Below, one piece after another: positions 10,273 to 20,426 of a stretch of 34,335 nt of DNA. The first letter of the stretch is position 1. Every line of letters starts with the position of its first letter. The position numbers and the translations under genes are program-made. A model generated the notes under the pieces. It was not told the DNA's origin and did no database searches. It worked only from the letters and a program-made list of their open reading frames with translations. The stretch covers positions 1-34,335 of the forward strand of contig JABIPV010000263.1 of the NCBI GenBank assembly GCA_018699075.1, written 5' to 3'. The stretch comes from Kordiimonadaceae bacterium (GTDB lineage Bacteria > Pseudomonadota > Alphaproteobacteria > Sphingomonadales > Emcibacteraceae).

Positions 10273-10962
10273 ATGAAACTTTATGAACTTGTGGGTCGAA
10301 ATAAAGAAAAAGGCTTTAGTCCTTATGTTTGGCGGACAAAAATGGCCATCGCCCATAAAGGACTCGAAGCAGAAACAATACCCCTTACATTTACTGAAAT
10401 TAAAGATGCCGTTGACTTTGCCGGCAGTAAAACCGTACCTGTTCTAGTAGACGGTGATCATAAGGTGAAAGACAGTTGGGATATTGCCTGTTATTTGGAA
10501 GAAGTCTATCCAGATCAACCATCATTATTTGGCGGGTCAATTGGAAAGGGTCAAGCAAAGTTGCTTAATTTTCAAATTGTCAAATCGCTTTTGATGCCAC
10601 TTTTTAGAGTGTTGGTTGCTGATATTCATGATATTTTAGATGAAGATGATCAAGCTTATTTTTGCCTAACCCGTGAACCCCGTATTGGCTGCTCAATTGA
10701 AGAAGCAAGAAATACATATCGGCCTGCTTTAGAACTTTTCCAAGAAAATCTGTGGCCCTATATTCAGTGTCTAAAAACGCAGAAATTTTTCTCTGGCGAG
10801 GCTCCTGCTTATAGTGATTATATTCTTTATGGCATGTTTCAATGGTCCCGAATTGTAAGTACTAAAAATATCATAAATCAAGATGATCTTCTGTTTGAAT
10901 GGCGAACGCGCATGGATCAATTGTATGATGGACTTGGTGGTAAGGTGGGTCTTATAAATTAA
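10273..10962 (+). CDS. Glutathione S-transferase family protein (beta-etherase-like N-terminus)
   Basis: MKLYELVGRNKEKGFSPYVWRTKMAIAHKGLEAETIPL...KTVPVLVDGDHKVKDSWDIACYLEEVYP: thioredoxin-fold GST N-terminus with VPVL and DSWDIA-YLE motifs. Confidence 0.85.
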   Translation: MKLYELVGRNKEKGFSPYVWRTKMAIAHKGLEAETIPLTFTEIKDAVDFAGSKTVPVLVDGDHKVKDSWDIACYLEEVYPDQPSLFGGSIGKGQAKLLNFQIVKSLLMPLFRVLVADIHDILDEDDQAYFCLTREPRIGCSIEEARNTYRPALELFQENLWPYIQCLKTQKFFSGEAPAYSDYILYGMFQWSRIVSTKNIINQDDLLFEWRTRMDQLYDGLGGKVGLIN

Positions 10963-10986
10963 AATAAGTTTATTCATTGATATGCC

Positions 10987-11016
10987 CTTGAAAACATTAA
11001 ATTCCACGCCATATTT
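10987..11016 (+). promoter_or_regulatory. Putative RpoH (sigma-32) heat-shock promoter upstream of htpG
   Basis: CTTG (10987-10990) - 18 nt - CCATATTT (11009-11016), close to the alphaproteobacterial RpoH pattern CTTG-N17/18-CYTATNT, directly upstream of a heat-shock chaperone gene. Confidence 0.6.
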
Positions 11017-11051
11017 CAACTGTATAACTAATAAATAAGGACATGTTGAAA

Positions 11052-12926
11052 ATGACAACTGAAAAAATGGGATTTGAAGCAGAGGTTTCACGTCTTCTAC
11101 ATATGATGGTGCACTCTGTTTATAGTGACCGGGAAATTTTTCTAAGAGAACTTATCTCAAACGCTTCTGATGCGTGTGATAAATTACGTTATGAAGGGCT
11201 AACAAATAGCGATCTGGTCAAAGACGGCGGTGATTTTGCCATTGATATTCGCCTAGATAAAGACGCAAAAACACTTATTGTTTCTGATAATGGTGTGGGA
11301 ATGAATAAAGAAGATTTAATCTCGCATCTTGGCACGATTGCCAGAAGTGGTACGTCGGCATTTGTGGATAACATGTCCGGTGATACCAAAAAGGACGTCA
11401 ACTTAATTGGCCAGTTCGGTGTTGGTTTTTATTCAGTATTTATGATTGCGGATAAAGTGGATGTGCTTAGTAAAAAAGCGGGCGAAGATAAAGCTTTTCT
11501 TTGGTCATCCGATGGCATTGGTGAATACACGGTTTCCGATGCAGATAAAGATACCAACGGTACAACAATAACACTTCATATAAAGGATGATGCAGAAGAG
11601 TTTTTAGAAGTACTACGTCTTAAAACAATTATTAAAACTTACAGTGACCATATCACTCTGCCGATTACTTTGATCAGTAAAAATGATGATAAAGAAGCAG
11701 AAGAAGCGGAAAAATCAGAAAAAGTCAATGATGGCTCCGCCCTTTGGGCGCGTCAAAAATCTGATATTAGCGAAGAGCAATATAAAGAATTTTATCATCA
11801 TGTAGCTCATGCTTATGATGAACCTGCAACGACAATTCATTACCGGGCGGAAGGAAAAATTGAATATACAGTGCTTCTGTTTATTCCAAGTCAGCAACCG
11901 ATGGACCTTTTTGATCCTGCCCGTAAGCCAAAAGTAAAACTATATGTAAAGCGCGTGTTCATTACCGAAGATTGTGAAGATTTGTTACCGGGATATTTGC
12001 GTTTCATGCGTGGCGTGGTTGATAGTGAAGATCTACCCCTAAATATCAGCCGTGAAATGTTGCAAAATAACCCTGTAATGACCAGCATTCGAAATGCCGT
12101 GACCAAACGCGTTCTAACGGAGCTTGAGAAAAAGGCAAAAAAAGATGTTGATGGTTATAATGAATTTTGGACATCTTTTGGCTCGGTTTTAAAAGAGGGT
12201 ATCTATGAAGATTTTGCCAGACGAGATCAAATTCTGAAAATGGCCCGCTTTGAAAGTACAGCAGATAAAGGCTTAACCAGCCTCGAAAATTATGTATCAG
12301 GCATGAATAAAAATCAGGAAACCATCTATTATATTACGGGCGATAGTTTAGAGGCGGCAAAAAGGTCGCCGCAGCTTGAAGGATTTAAAGCAAAAGACAT
12401 TGAAGTATTATACCTCACCGATCCTGTTGATGAATTTTGGTTGCAAATGGTTCCAGAATTTGAGGGTAAGAAATTCGGTTCTGTAACACGTGGTGCGGCC
12501 GAACTTGATGATAAAAAAGAAGATGAAAAGAAAGAAGACACTCCGGAGCTTGATGCACTGATTGGTGTTATAAAAACCAACCTTGGCGAAGCGGTCAAAG
12601 ATGTGCGTATATCCAATAGGTTAACGGATAGTGCGGTTTGTTTAGTTGCGGACGATGATGATATGGATATGCATATGGAACGTATTCTAAAAATGCATAA
12701 TAAGTTAGACGGGGCAACAAGTGCGAGAGTGATGGAAATTAATGCGGATAACCCATTGATTAAAACTTTGGCAGAGCAAGCCACAAAAGAAGGTTCTGTA
12801 GAGAGTTTGAAAGATGCATCGCAAATTTTACTTGATCAAGCGCGCATAATGGAAGGTGACCTTCCTGAAGACCCTGTAGGTTTTGCAACAAGACTGTCGT
12901 CATTTATGACAAGTAGTTTTAAATAA
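11052..12926 (+). CDS. htpG: Molecular chaperone HtpG (Hsp90)
   Basis: GFEAEVSRLLHMMVHSVYSDREIFLRELISNASDACDKLR, IGQFGVGFYSVFMIADKV, RGVVDSEDLPLNISREMLQ. Start at ATG 11052 preferred over 11043 because the AAGG at 11037-11040 would be too close to 11043. Confidence 0.97.
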   Translation: MTTEKMGFEAEVSRLLHMMVHSVYSDREIFLRELISNASDACDKLRYEGLTNSDLVKDGGDFAIDIRLDKDAKTLIVSDNGVGMNKEDLISHLGTIARSGTSAFVDNMSGDTKKDVNLIGQFGVGFYSVFMIADKVDVLSKKAGEDKAFLWSSDGIGEYTVSDADKDTNGTTITLHIKDDAEEFLEVLRLKTIIKTYSDHITLPITLISKNDDKEAEEAEKSEKVNDGSALWARQKSDISEEQYKEFYHHVAHAYDEPATTIHYRAEGKIEYTVLLFIPSQQPMDLFDPARKPKVKLYVKRVFITEDCEDLLPGYLRFMRGVVDSEDLPLNISREMLQNNPVMTSIRNAVTKRVLTELEKKAKKDVDGYNEFWTSFGSVLKEGIYEDFARRDQILKMARFESTADKGLTSLENYVSGMNKNQETIYYITGDSLEAAKRSPQLEGFKAKDIEVLYLTDPVDEFWLQMVPEFEGKKFGSVTRGAAELDDKKEDEKKEDTPELDALIGVIKTNLGEAVKDVRISNRLTDSAVCLVADDDDMDMHMERILKMHNKLDGATSARVMEINADNPLIKTLAEQATKEGSVESLKDASQILLDQARIMEGDLPEDPVGFATRLSSFMTSSFK

Positions 12927-12937
12927 AAAACAATTAG

Positions 12938-12978
12938 AAACAGGCCCTGTAAATATATATTTCAGGGCCTGTTTTTTT
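12938..12978 (+). terminator. Rho-independent terminator of htpG
   Basis: aaacaggccctg-(13 nt loop)-cagggcctgttt followed by a T-run: perfect GC-rich stem plus poly-T. Confidence 0.93.
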
Positions 12979-13081
12979 ATGAGTTTAGATAAAATGTTAT
13001 TTATTTAGTAATGACTTATTCATGTTTATAAATTAAACTGGTTTAATAAGTATCTTTTATTTTGAGTTTTCGGAGATTAAA

Positions 13082-13945
13082 TTGTCAGAGAGTAGACGCG
13101 TAGTAAGAAATCCTTCTGATAATAAAATTTCTATTAATGGGGTGATTTCTCAAAGCTATACATTTTTTACTAATAATTTAGGTCAATTTGTAAAGTTGGC
13201 TATGATTCCGACGTTACTTTGGATTTGTTCGGAACTCGTCAATGAATATCTGAGCGTAGAATATTCCATATTTTATAATAATACTTATATTAGAGCAATA
13301 ATCTCAGCAAGTTTTGCCCTTATATGGTATCGCCAATTTCTTATGGGAACTGAACAGGCCACCTACCGGAAGCTTTTTAAACATGTAATATCATCGCGTT
13401 CGTTTAGTCTGGATAGTTTTATTAAAACTATTCTGCGTGTAACTCTATTGACAATCGTTCTCGTCGTACCTGGTCTGTTATTATCGATAAGTATAATGAT
13501 TTATACGGTTTCCCAGGGCGTTATATTAGACGATGTGCTTATTCAAGAAATAGCCCTAAATAGTACGGCTGCGATTTTTCTTCTTTTATCACCAATTTTG
13601 ATTAGATTATCGCTTTATTCAGTGGGCATTGCGCTTGGTCGTCGTAATGTTAGCTTTAGAGAAGTTTGGATAAAGACGAAAGGTTATACTTGGGTTTTAT
13701 GGCTTCTGACATTACGTGCGTTTTTGCCCATCAGCCTTTATAGTTATTGTCTAACTATAGGGTTTGGTGAAATGGCAGATAATTTCGAACTAAATTACTT
13801 ATTAAAAAGTTTATTTATCAATATTCCTGCGGGAATATTCACTTTTATATTATTAGCGGTTGTAGTGGCGGCAAATGGTGAAGCTTTTAAAGTTATTTTT
13901 GGTATACGTTTGAAGTCTCGAGATACAGAAATAATCGAGGCATAA
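13082..13945 (+). CDS. Hypothetical multi-pass membrane protein
   Basis: 287 aa, TTG start, several hydrophobic segments (e.g. TLLTIVLVVPGLLLSISIMIY, IPAGIFTFILLAVVVAAN); no family recognised with confidence. Confidence 0.75.
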   Translation: MSESRRVVRNPSDNKISINGVISQSYTFFTNNLGQFVKLAMIPTLLWICSELVNEYLSVEYSIFYNNTYIRAIISASFALIWYRQFLMGTEQATYRKLFKHVISSRSFSLDSFIKTILRVTLLTIVLVVPGLLLSISIMIYTVSQGVILDDVLIQEIALNSTAAIFLLLSPILIRLSLYSVGIALGRRNVSFREVWIKTKGYTWVLWLLTLRAFLPISLYSYCLTIGFGEMADNFELNYLLKSLFINIPAGIFTFILLAVVVAANGEAFKVIFGIRLKSRDTEIIEA

Positions 13946-13976
13946 AAAGGCCGGATCAATTAATAATCCGGCTTTT
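13945..13976. terminator. Bidirectional terminator between 13082-13945(+) and acnA(-)
   Basis: aaaaggccggat-caattaata-atccggctttt: GC stem with one bulged G, A-run on one side and T-run on the other, between convergent genes. Confidence 0.85.
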
Positions 13977-13997
13977 AAGTAACTCTTTAATTTGCGT

Positions 13998-16682
13998 TTA
14001 TGATGATGCAAGATTTCTGAGAACGTAATGTAAAATACCGCCATTTTTATAGTATTCAACTTCATTCGCAGTATCGATACGGCAAAGAACTTTAATGTCT
14101 TTGCTGCTTCCGTCTGTGAATGTAATTTTCACATCTACATCTTGCTGTGGGTCAATACCACTGGCGATACCTGTAATGTCAAAGGTTTCTGAACCCGTAA
14201 GCCCAAGACTTTCACGATTATCACCACCTATAAACTGTAATGGAAGAACGCCCATACCAACCAGATTTGATCTGTGAATACGTTCAAAGCTTTCAACGAT
14301 AACTGCCTTAACGCCAAGAAGGTTAGTTCCCTTCGCGGCCCAGTCGCGTGACGAGCCTGTACCATATTCTTTACCGCCAACAACAACAAGCACTGTGCCA
14401 CTTGCTTGATACTTCATGGATGCATCATAGATGCTCATTTCTTCTCCCGTAGGGATATAAGTGGTAATACCACCTTCTGTACCGGGAGCCATAAGATTAC
14501 GCAGACGCACATTGGCAAATGTTCCGCGCATCATAACCTGATGGTTACCACGACGTGAGCCGTAAGAGTTAAAATCAATGCGTTCAACGCCATTTTCTGT
14601 CAGATAATGACCCGCAGGGCTATCAGCCTTAATCGCACCAGCTGGTGAGATATGGTCGGTGGTAATACTGTCACCGAGAAGAGCCAGAAGATTAGCATTT
14701 TTAATATCAGAAAGGCTGCCAATATCCATGGTCATGCCTTCGAAGTATGGAGGATGCTGAATATACGTACTGGTATTATCCCACGCGTAAGTTTGTCCTT
14801 CAGGGAAGTGTATATTCTGCCATTGTTCTGTTCCTGCAAAAACGTCTTTGTAACGTTCAACAAACATTTCGCGTGTGAGTGATGCACGAATTGTTTCTTC
14901 GACTTCTGCATTTGAAGGCCAGATGTCTTTTAAGTAAACATCATTGCCATTTTTGTCTTTTCCAATGGCTTCTTTTGTAATGTCAATTTGAAGTGTTCCT
15001 GCAATCGCATATGCGACAACAAGAGGAGGAGAGGCAAGATAAGATGTTTTCAAATCTTGGCTAACGCGCCCTTCAAAGTTACGGTTACCAGAAAGCACAG
15101 AAGCACAAATCATTTCATTATCATTAATCGTGTTTCGTAGTGGGTCGGCCAGCGGGCCGGAGTTACCAATACATGTTGTACAGCCGTAACCCACGAGGTC
15201 AAAACCAAGTGCATCAAGGTGCTCACTTAGACCTGCGTTATCAAGATAGTCTGTGACCACTTGTGATCCGGGAGCAAGGGACGTTTTTACCCAAGGTTTT
15301 GAATTGAGGCCAAGTTCGTTGGCTTTTTTAGCAACAAGACCTGCCGCCATCATAACGCCTGGATTTGAAGTATTGGTACAAGATGTAATCGCTGCGATCA
15401 GAACATCACCGTGATGAATTTCATAATCAGCACCCTCTACGGCAAATCCTTTTTCTTTTTCAGCGCCTTTACCGCGTGTGTCAAGCACTTGATTAAAGGC
15501 GTTTGTCGCATTGCTAAGAACAACGCGGTCCTGCGGACGGCTTGGTCCGGAAAGGCTTGGCTCAACAGTGGTAAGATCGAGAGATAGACTTGAAGTATAT
15601 TCAGGATCAGCCGTTGTCGCATCGCGCCACATGCCTTGTGCTTTGGCATAGGCTTCTACAAGGGCAACTGTTTCTTCGTCACGACCTGAGAATTGCAGAT
15701 ATTCAAGTGTAGCGGCAGAAACAGGGAAGAAGCCACATGTGGCACCATATTCAGGAGCCATATTGGCAATGGTCGCTTGGTCAGCAAGGGTCATTTGGTC
15801 CAGACCGTTACCATAAAACTCAACGAACTTTCCAACAACGCCATGTTTACGGAGCATTTCAACGACGGTAAGTACGATGTCAGTGGCGGTAATACCTTCA
15901 CGGGCTTTGCCTGTCAGTTTAAAACCAACTACTTCCGGAATAAGCATGGATACCGGTTGACCGAGCATTGCTGCTTCGGCTTCGATACCGCCAACACCCC
16001 AACCAAGAACCGCAAGGCCGTTGATCATCGTTGTATGACTGTCTGTACCCACACATGTATCAGGGAAGGCGATTGTCTTGCCATCGATTTCATAAGACCA
16101 AACTGTTTTAGCAATATATTCGAGGTTTACTTGGTGACAGATACCTGTTCCAGGGGGTACGGCACTAAAATTATCAAAGCTGTTTTGGCCCCAGCGTAGG
16201 AACTGATAACGTTCATTATTACGGGACATTTCAAGATCAACATTTTTTTGGAATGCTTTATTATCACCGAAATTATCAACCATAACACTATGGTCAATCA
16301 CAAGATCAACTGGACTTAATGGGTTAATTTGATCAGGTTTACCACCAAGGTTTACTACTGCATTACGCATTGCCGCAAGGTCAACCACCGCTGGAACACC
16401 AGTAAAATCTTGCATAAGAACGCGTGCAGGGCGATATTGGATCTCGCGGTTCATGCGTTTGTCTTTTTGCCAATCGATGATCGCTTGTATGTCTTCGGTT
16501 GTTACCGTAATGCCATCTTCGTAGCGTAGTAAGTTTTCAAGTAGTACTTTCATAGAATAAGGAAGCGTAGAAATGTCGCCTAATTCTTTTGCTGCTTCTG
16601 GAAGTGAATAATAATCATATTCTTTATTGCCCACGTTAAGTGTACGGCGTGTTTTTAGGCTATCTTGACCAACTGTTGCCAC
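13998..16682 (-). CDS. acnA: Aconitate hydratase AcnA
   Basis: 894 aa; [93 protein letters not shown]. Confidence 0.98.
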   Translation of the reverse strand: MATVGQDSLKTRRTLNVGNKEYDYYSLPEAAKELGDISTLPYSMKVLLENLLRYEDGITVTTEDIQAIIDWQKDKRMNREIQYRPARVLMQDFTGVPAVVDLAAMRNAVVNLGGKPDQINPLSPVDLVIDHSVMVDNFGDNKAFQKNVDLEMSRNNERYQFLRWGQNSFDNFSAVPPGTGICHQVNLEYIAKTVWSYEIDGKTIAFPDTCVGTDSHTTMINGLAVLGWGVGGIEAEAAMLGQPVSMLIPEVVGFKLTGKAREGITATDIVLTVVEMLRKHGVVGKFVEFYGNGLDQMTLADQATIANMAPEYGATCGFFPVSAATLEYLQFSGRDEETVALVEAYAKAQGMWRDATTADPEYTSSLSLDLTTVEPSLSGPSRPQDRVVLSNATNAFNQVLDTRGKGAEKEKGFAVEGADYEIHHGDVLIAAITSCTNTSNPGVMMAAGLVAKKANELGLNSKPWVKTSLAPGSQVVTDYLDNAGLSEHLDALGFDLVGYGCTTCIGNSGPLADPLRNTINDNEMICASVLSGNRNFEGRVSQDLKTSYLASPPLVVAYAIAGTLQIDITKEAIGKDKNGNDVYLKDIWPSNAEVEETIRASLTREMFVERYKDVFAGTEQWQNIHFPEGQTYAWDNTSTYIQHPPYFEGMTMDIGSLSDIKNANLLALLGDSITTDHISPAGAIKADSPAGHYLTENGVERIDFNSYGSRRGNHQVMMRGTFANVRLRNLMAPGTEGGITTYIPTGEEMSIYDASMKYQASGTVLVVVGGKEYGTGSSRDWAAKGTNLLGVKAVIVESFERIHRSNLVGMGVLPLQFIGGDNRESLGLTGSETFDITGIASGIDPQQDVDVKITFTDGSSKDIKVLCRIDTANEVEYYKNGGILHYVLRNLASS

Positions 16683-16907
16683 GGTTGAACTCCTTATTGT
16701 TTTTATAATGAATTTATAGCCATGTTTTGGCTTAAAAAGAGGAATTTTTCAAGCAAAATCAATTTTTAAATGAGGAGATACGCCGTTTAAGGGGCAAAAT
16801 ATGGCACCATAGCCTTGATTTGTCAGAAAATGACCTTAATCACGTCCCAAAAAAAACAGATTATTCTTCTATTTTTGCTTTAATGGAAATTTAGAAAAGA
16901 GAATATT

Positions 16908-17135
16908 ATGATCATTCAACAAAATTCAAAGCGCATCGTTTTAAACAATTTCTTTAATACAAAGAATTTTTTGATCAGCCTTATGGTGGCAACTTTTATG
17001 GTTTTCGCTTCTGGTGCAAATTCTTTTACAGAACCAGAAGAGCTTTTCTCAATTATCATTGGAGCCGGCTTATTTACGCTGGCGGCGGGTCTTCTTTTAT
17101 GGGCGCGGGACGTTTCAAAAAACCTTTATCATTAA
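16908..17135 (+). CDS. Small hypothetical membrane protein (two predicted hydrophobic segments)
   Basis: 75 aa; FLISLMVATFMVFASGA and LFSIIIGAGLFTLAAGLLLWA; positioned upstream of ccmA. Confidence 0.6.
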   Translation: MIIQQNSKRIVLNNFFNTKNFLISLMVATFMVFASGANSFTEPEELFSIIIGAGLFTLAAGLLLWARDVSKNLYH

Positions 17136-17219
17136 ACTCGGTACTTCTCACATTGATCATATACTGCTATAGCTTTTATTTCTAATAACCAAGACATAAA
17201 ATGACGGCAGAAAATTCAA

Positions 17220-17879
17220 GTGAGTGAAGCACAAAATATTTCATCAAATAATCTTTCGGTAATTCGGGGTGACAGACCTGTTTTTGAAGATTTAAATTTT
17301 TACGTTCGCCGGGGGCAACTCTTAAAACTCATTGGTCCAAATGGTTCTGGAAAATCGACACTACTAAAAACCATTGCCGGATTAATTGATCCCGAAAAAG
17401 GTGAAATAAATAGTGGTGAGAATTTAATTACGGGGGATCATGATTGGATCGCACGAAATATTTGCTATTTAGGGCATAAGAACGCCTTGAAAAAAGAATT
17501 CACTGTTCTTGAAAATATAGAATTTTGGGCAAATCTTTGGGGTATGCCGGATAAAATTAAACCGTCGATTATTCAAATGGGTATTGAATTTCTTATGGAC
17601 ACCCCTGTTAGGTATTTATCATCTGGTCAAACCAGGCGCACGGCAGTAGCGCGGTCTTTATGCCATCCTGGATCTATTTGGTTGCTTGATGAACCAACCG
17701 TGGGCTTAGATGATCAGGGCCTCAGTTATCTATCAGGCTCCATGAAAAACCATCTAGATATAGGCGGCATTATTATCTGTGCGACACATGTGGATTTAGG
17801 TATAGATGAAAGTATGATTAAAATTTTGGACCTTGCCGATTTCACTTCTACATCTTCATTGCATATGGAAGGGTGGTAA
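17220..17879 (+). CDS. ccmA: Heme exporter ATP-binding protein CcmA
   Basis: Short ABC ATPase: GPNGSGKSTLLKTIAGL, YLSSGQTRRTAVARSL, IWLLDEPTVGLDDQG; overlaps ccmB by 7 nt in the ccm cluster. Confidence 0.95.
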   Translation: MSEAQNISSNNLSVIRGDRPVFEDLNFYVRRGQLLKLIGPNGSGKSTLLKTIAGLIDPEKGEINSGENLITGDHDWIARNICYLGHKNALKKEFTVLENIEFWANLWGMPDKIKPSIIQMGIEFLMDTPVRYLSSGQTRRTAVARSLCHPGSIWLLDEPTVGLDDQGLSYLSGSMKNHLDIGGIIICATHVDLGIDESMIKILDLADFTSTSSLHMEGW

Positions 17880-18547
17880 TGAAAAATATCTTTTTTGCCA
17901 TCTTTAAGCGTGACGTTCATATAGGTTGGTCCCAAGGAAGCACCAGCAGTATGGTCGTGGCTTTCTTTATAATTGTTGTGACTTTATTTCCTCTTGGCAT
18001 AGGTCCCGAACAAAATATGCTGGCGCGCATTGCGGTAGGGGTTATTTGGGTTGCGGCTCTTTTAGCATGTCTTTTGTCGCTTGACCGTATTTTTCAAGCA
18101 GACTTTGAAGACGGATCCCTTGATCAATATGCTCTTAGCCCATTACCTCTTGAACTGATTGTGCTGGCAAAGGCACTGGCTCATTGGGTAACAACCAGTG
18201 TCCCGTTGATTATTATTACACCTTTGCTTGGAATTTTAATGAATATGGATGATGATGCCTTTATGCCGCTGATTTATACTATGCTGATCGGCACGCCGGC
18301 TTTATCTTTAATAGGCACTATAGGATCTTCACTCACGGTTTCATTGCGTCGCGGGGGAGTGTTGCTCTCTCTTCTTATATTACCGCTTTATGTACCGGTA
18401 CTTATATTTGGTGTGATGTCCGTTGATACGTTGATACTGGATATGGGTGGTAATGCCCCTTTTCTTTTCTTAGGTGCATTCACACTGTTTAGTTTAGCAA
18501 TAACCCCTTGGGCATCAGCAGCAGCAATTAGGCTAGCACTGGATTAA
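17873..18547 (+). CDS. ccmB: Heme exporter membrane protein CcmB
   Basis: 224 aa membrane protein; FPLGIGPEQNMLARIAVGVIWVAALLACLLSLDRIFQADFEDGSLDQYALSPLPLELIVLAKALAHW is CcmB-typical. Confidence 0.96.
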   Translation: MVMKNIFFAIFKRDVHIGWSQGSTSSMVVAFFIIVVTLFPLGIGPEQNMLARIAVGVIWVAALLACLLSLDRIFQADFEDGSLDQYALSPLPLELIVLAKALAHWVTTSVPLIIITPLLGILMNMDDDAFMPLIYTMLIGTPALSLIGTIGSSLTVSLRRGGVLLSLLILPLYVPVLIFGVMSVDTLILDMGGNAPFLFLGAFTLFSLAITPWASAAAIRLALD

Positions 18548-18611
18548 TTCATACCTTTTAATTAATCCCCAAACATGATCAATGCCTATATCGAAAAAAT
18601 AGAATAATAAT

Positions 18612-18896
18612 CTATTCCGCTAAATTGGTCGGGTCCGTATCATCAATAACTTTTTTTAAGAAACGGGGCATATACGGGTGCATACGCTGTAATTGACGAC
18701 CAAGAATGGGGAGTTTGCGGCGAAATTTTTGCGCCTTGGTTTTAACCCAATGGCTTTCAGAAATGAGTATACTAAGACCGATAAGGGCGACAATTTGACC
18801 AATAGGAACTGGAACTGGCGCAGTAATGATGCCGACGACTAACATGATCGTTCCGATTGTAAGCTTTAAAGGTTTTTTAATTATCTGCCAGGCCAT
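18612..18896 (-). CDS. Small membrane protein, PGPGW-type-like (putative)
   Basis: 94 aa; KLTIGTIMLVVGIITAPVPVPIGQIVALIGLSILISESHWVKTKAQKFRRKLP; two TM segments with a Pro-rich turn. Family assignment is tentative. Confidence 0.55.
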   Translation of the reverse strand: MAWQIIKKPLKLTIGTIMLVVGIITAPVPVPIGQIVALIGLSILISESHWVKTKAQKFRRKLPILGRQLQRMHPYMPRFLKKVIDDTDPTNLAE

Positions 18897-19039
18897 TATA
18901 CTGCTATTTTTATCCGTTAACTATTTTAATAAGTATAGATAACAAAAGTTAATTAAATAACAAGGTGAAAATAGGGCATAGATGACGATTTTTTTCACTA
19001 TTTCTTGATTATGGGCGATGAAAAGGATAGATCAGACCT

Positions 19040-19792
19040 ATGCATAAGTTTGCCAACCCAGCCCGTTTTTTACGGATTAGCAGAATGATAACGCCGTGGT
19101 TCTTTATATTGACCGCCGTGTTGCTTGTTGTTGGGCTATATTGGGGGCTATTCATTGCCCCTGAAGATTATCAAATGGGCAGCGCTTATAGGATTATATT
19201 TGTTCATGTACCCGCATCTTATATGTCGATGTTTTGCTATGGCTTTATGGCAGTGGCTAGTCTTGTCGGTATAATTTGGAAGCATCCGCTTGCGGATCAA
19301 TCCGCGCGTGCGGCGGCACCCATTGGTGCGGTATTTACAGCACTTGCCTTATTTACTGGTAGCTTATGGGGCAAACCCATGTGGGGGACATATTGGATTT
19401 GGGATGCGCGTCTTACGTCGGAACTTGTGCTTCTCTTTTTATATTTTGGTTATATGGCCGTTTGGGAGGCCGTTGATGATCGCGTTAAAGCAGCGCGAAT
19501 CGCCGCAATTGTGGCAATGGTTGGCGCGGTAAACATTCCGATCATTAAATTCTCCGTTGATTGGTGGAATACATTACATCAACCAGCAAGCATTATGAAA
19601 TCCGGCGGGGCAAGTATTCATCCGGACATGTTATGGCCACTTCTTATATCTATACTTGCGTTTAACTTATATTTTGTAACTGTGGTATTATGGCGTATTC
19701 AAAGCTTAATCCTACGCCGTCAAATTCGCGGCCTACAAATGCGCATCGTCGAAGGACGGCAAAATGTTGAAGGACAAAATCATCATGGGTGA
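19040..19792 (+). CDS. ccmC: Heme exporter/heme-handling protein CcmC
   Basis: WGTYWIWDARLTSELVLLFLYFGYMA (WWD-type motif) and IKFSVDWWNTLHQPASI. Confidence 0.97.
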   Translation: MHKFANPARFLRISRMITPWFFILTAVLLVVGLYWGLFIAPEDYQMGSAYRIIFVHVPASYMSMFCYGFMAVASLVGIIWKHPLADQSARAAAPIGAVFTALALFTGSLWGKPMWGTYWIWDARLTSELVLLFLYFGYMAVWEAVDDRVKAARIAAIVAMVGAVNIPIIKFSVDWWNTLHQPASIMKSGGASIHPDMLWPLLISILAFNLYFVTVVLWRIQSLILRRQIRGLQMRIVEGRQNVEGQNHHG

Positions 19793-19940
19793 ATATGCAG
19801 TTTTTGTTTGGTCGTGCTATGGTGCTGTTATTGTGTTAATGACGGCTCTCGCTTTTATTAGCTGGAAAAATAAAAAAACAGATGAAAAGAAACTAAATGC
19901 TTTATCAAAGCAATTAGAAGAAATGAATAAGCAGGATTAA
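19785..19940 (+). CDS. ccmD: Heme exporter protein CcmD
   Basis: Small ORF below the track cutoff: MGEYAVFVWSCYGAVIVLMTALAFISWKNKKTDEKKLNALSKQLEEMNKQD, one TM plus charged tail, between ccmC and ccmE; overlaps the ccmC stop (ATGGGTGA). Alternative start at 19764. Confidence 0.9.
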   Translation: MGEYAVFVWSCYGAVIVLMTALAFISWKNKKTDEKKLNALSKQLEEMNKQD

Positions 19941-19946
19941 TTTGTA

Positions 19947-20426
19947 ATGGCATCAAATGTAAATACACGGGCGAGCAAGCGTAAAAAGAAAAGATTATAT
20001 TTAGTTCTTACGTCCATGAGCATCGTGGTACTCGCTGTAGGACTTGTTCTTACGGCCCTCGAAGATAGTATTAGTTTATTCCTTGATCCTTCTGAGCTGG
20101 TAGAAAGAAATATTCCTGAAGGGCAACATATTCGTCTTGGTGGCCTTGTGGTAGAAGATAGTTTCAAAAAAGATCAAGATGGGCTTACTTATTATTTTGA
20201 TGTTACTGACGGTGCAGAAACTGTCAGCGTGACATATAAAGGATCACTACCGGACTTATTTCGCGAAGGACAAGGTGTGGTGCTGGAAGGTGAAACCAGT
20301 AATTCTGGTCTTTTCCATGCTACGGAAGTTCTTGCTAAGCATGATGAAAATTATATGCCAAAAGAAGTCATGGATAGTTTGAAAAAACGTGGCGTTTATA
20401 GAGAAGTAGAAGAAGAAAGCATATGA
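19947..20426 (+). CDS. ccmE: Cytochrome c maturation heme chaperone CcmE
   Basis: RIRLGGLVVEDS-type segment (HIRLGGLVVEDSFKKDQDGLTYYFDVTDG), YKGSLPDLFREGQGVVLEG, VLAKHDENYMPKEV (heme-binding His in the HDENY motif). Confidence 0.97.
   Translation: MASNVNTRASKRKKKRLYLVLTSMSIVVLAVGLVLTALEDSISLFLDPSELVERNIPEGQHIRLGGLVVEDSFKKDQDGLTYYFDVTDGAETVSVTYKGSLPDLFREGQGVVLEGETSNSGLFHATEVLAKHDENYMPKEVMDSLKKRGVYREVEEESI

Noticed and set aside
10141-10356. 71-aa minus-strand ORF across the large stem-loop and GST start
   Set aside because: Overlaps the GST coding start and the inverted repeat; no protein-like features.
12329-12784. 151-aa minus-strand ORF antisense to htpG
   Set aside because: Ser/Leu-rich translation typical of the reverse complement of an acidic coding region; htpG is fully supported on the plus strand.
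15693-16199. 168-aa plus-strand ORF antisense to acnA
   Set aside because: Lies entirely within the strongly supported acnA gene; no recognisable domain.
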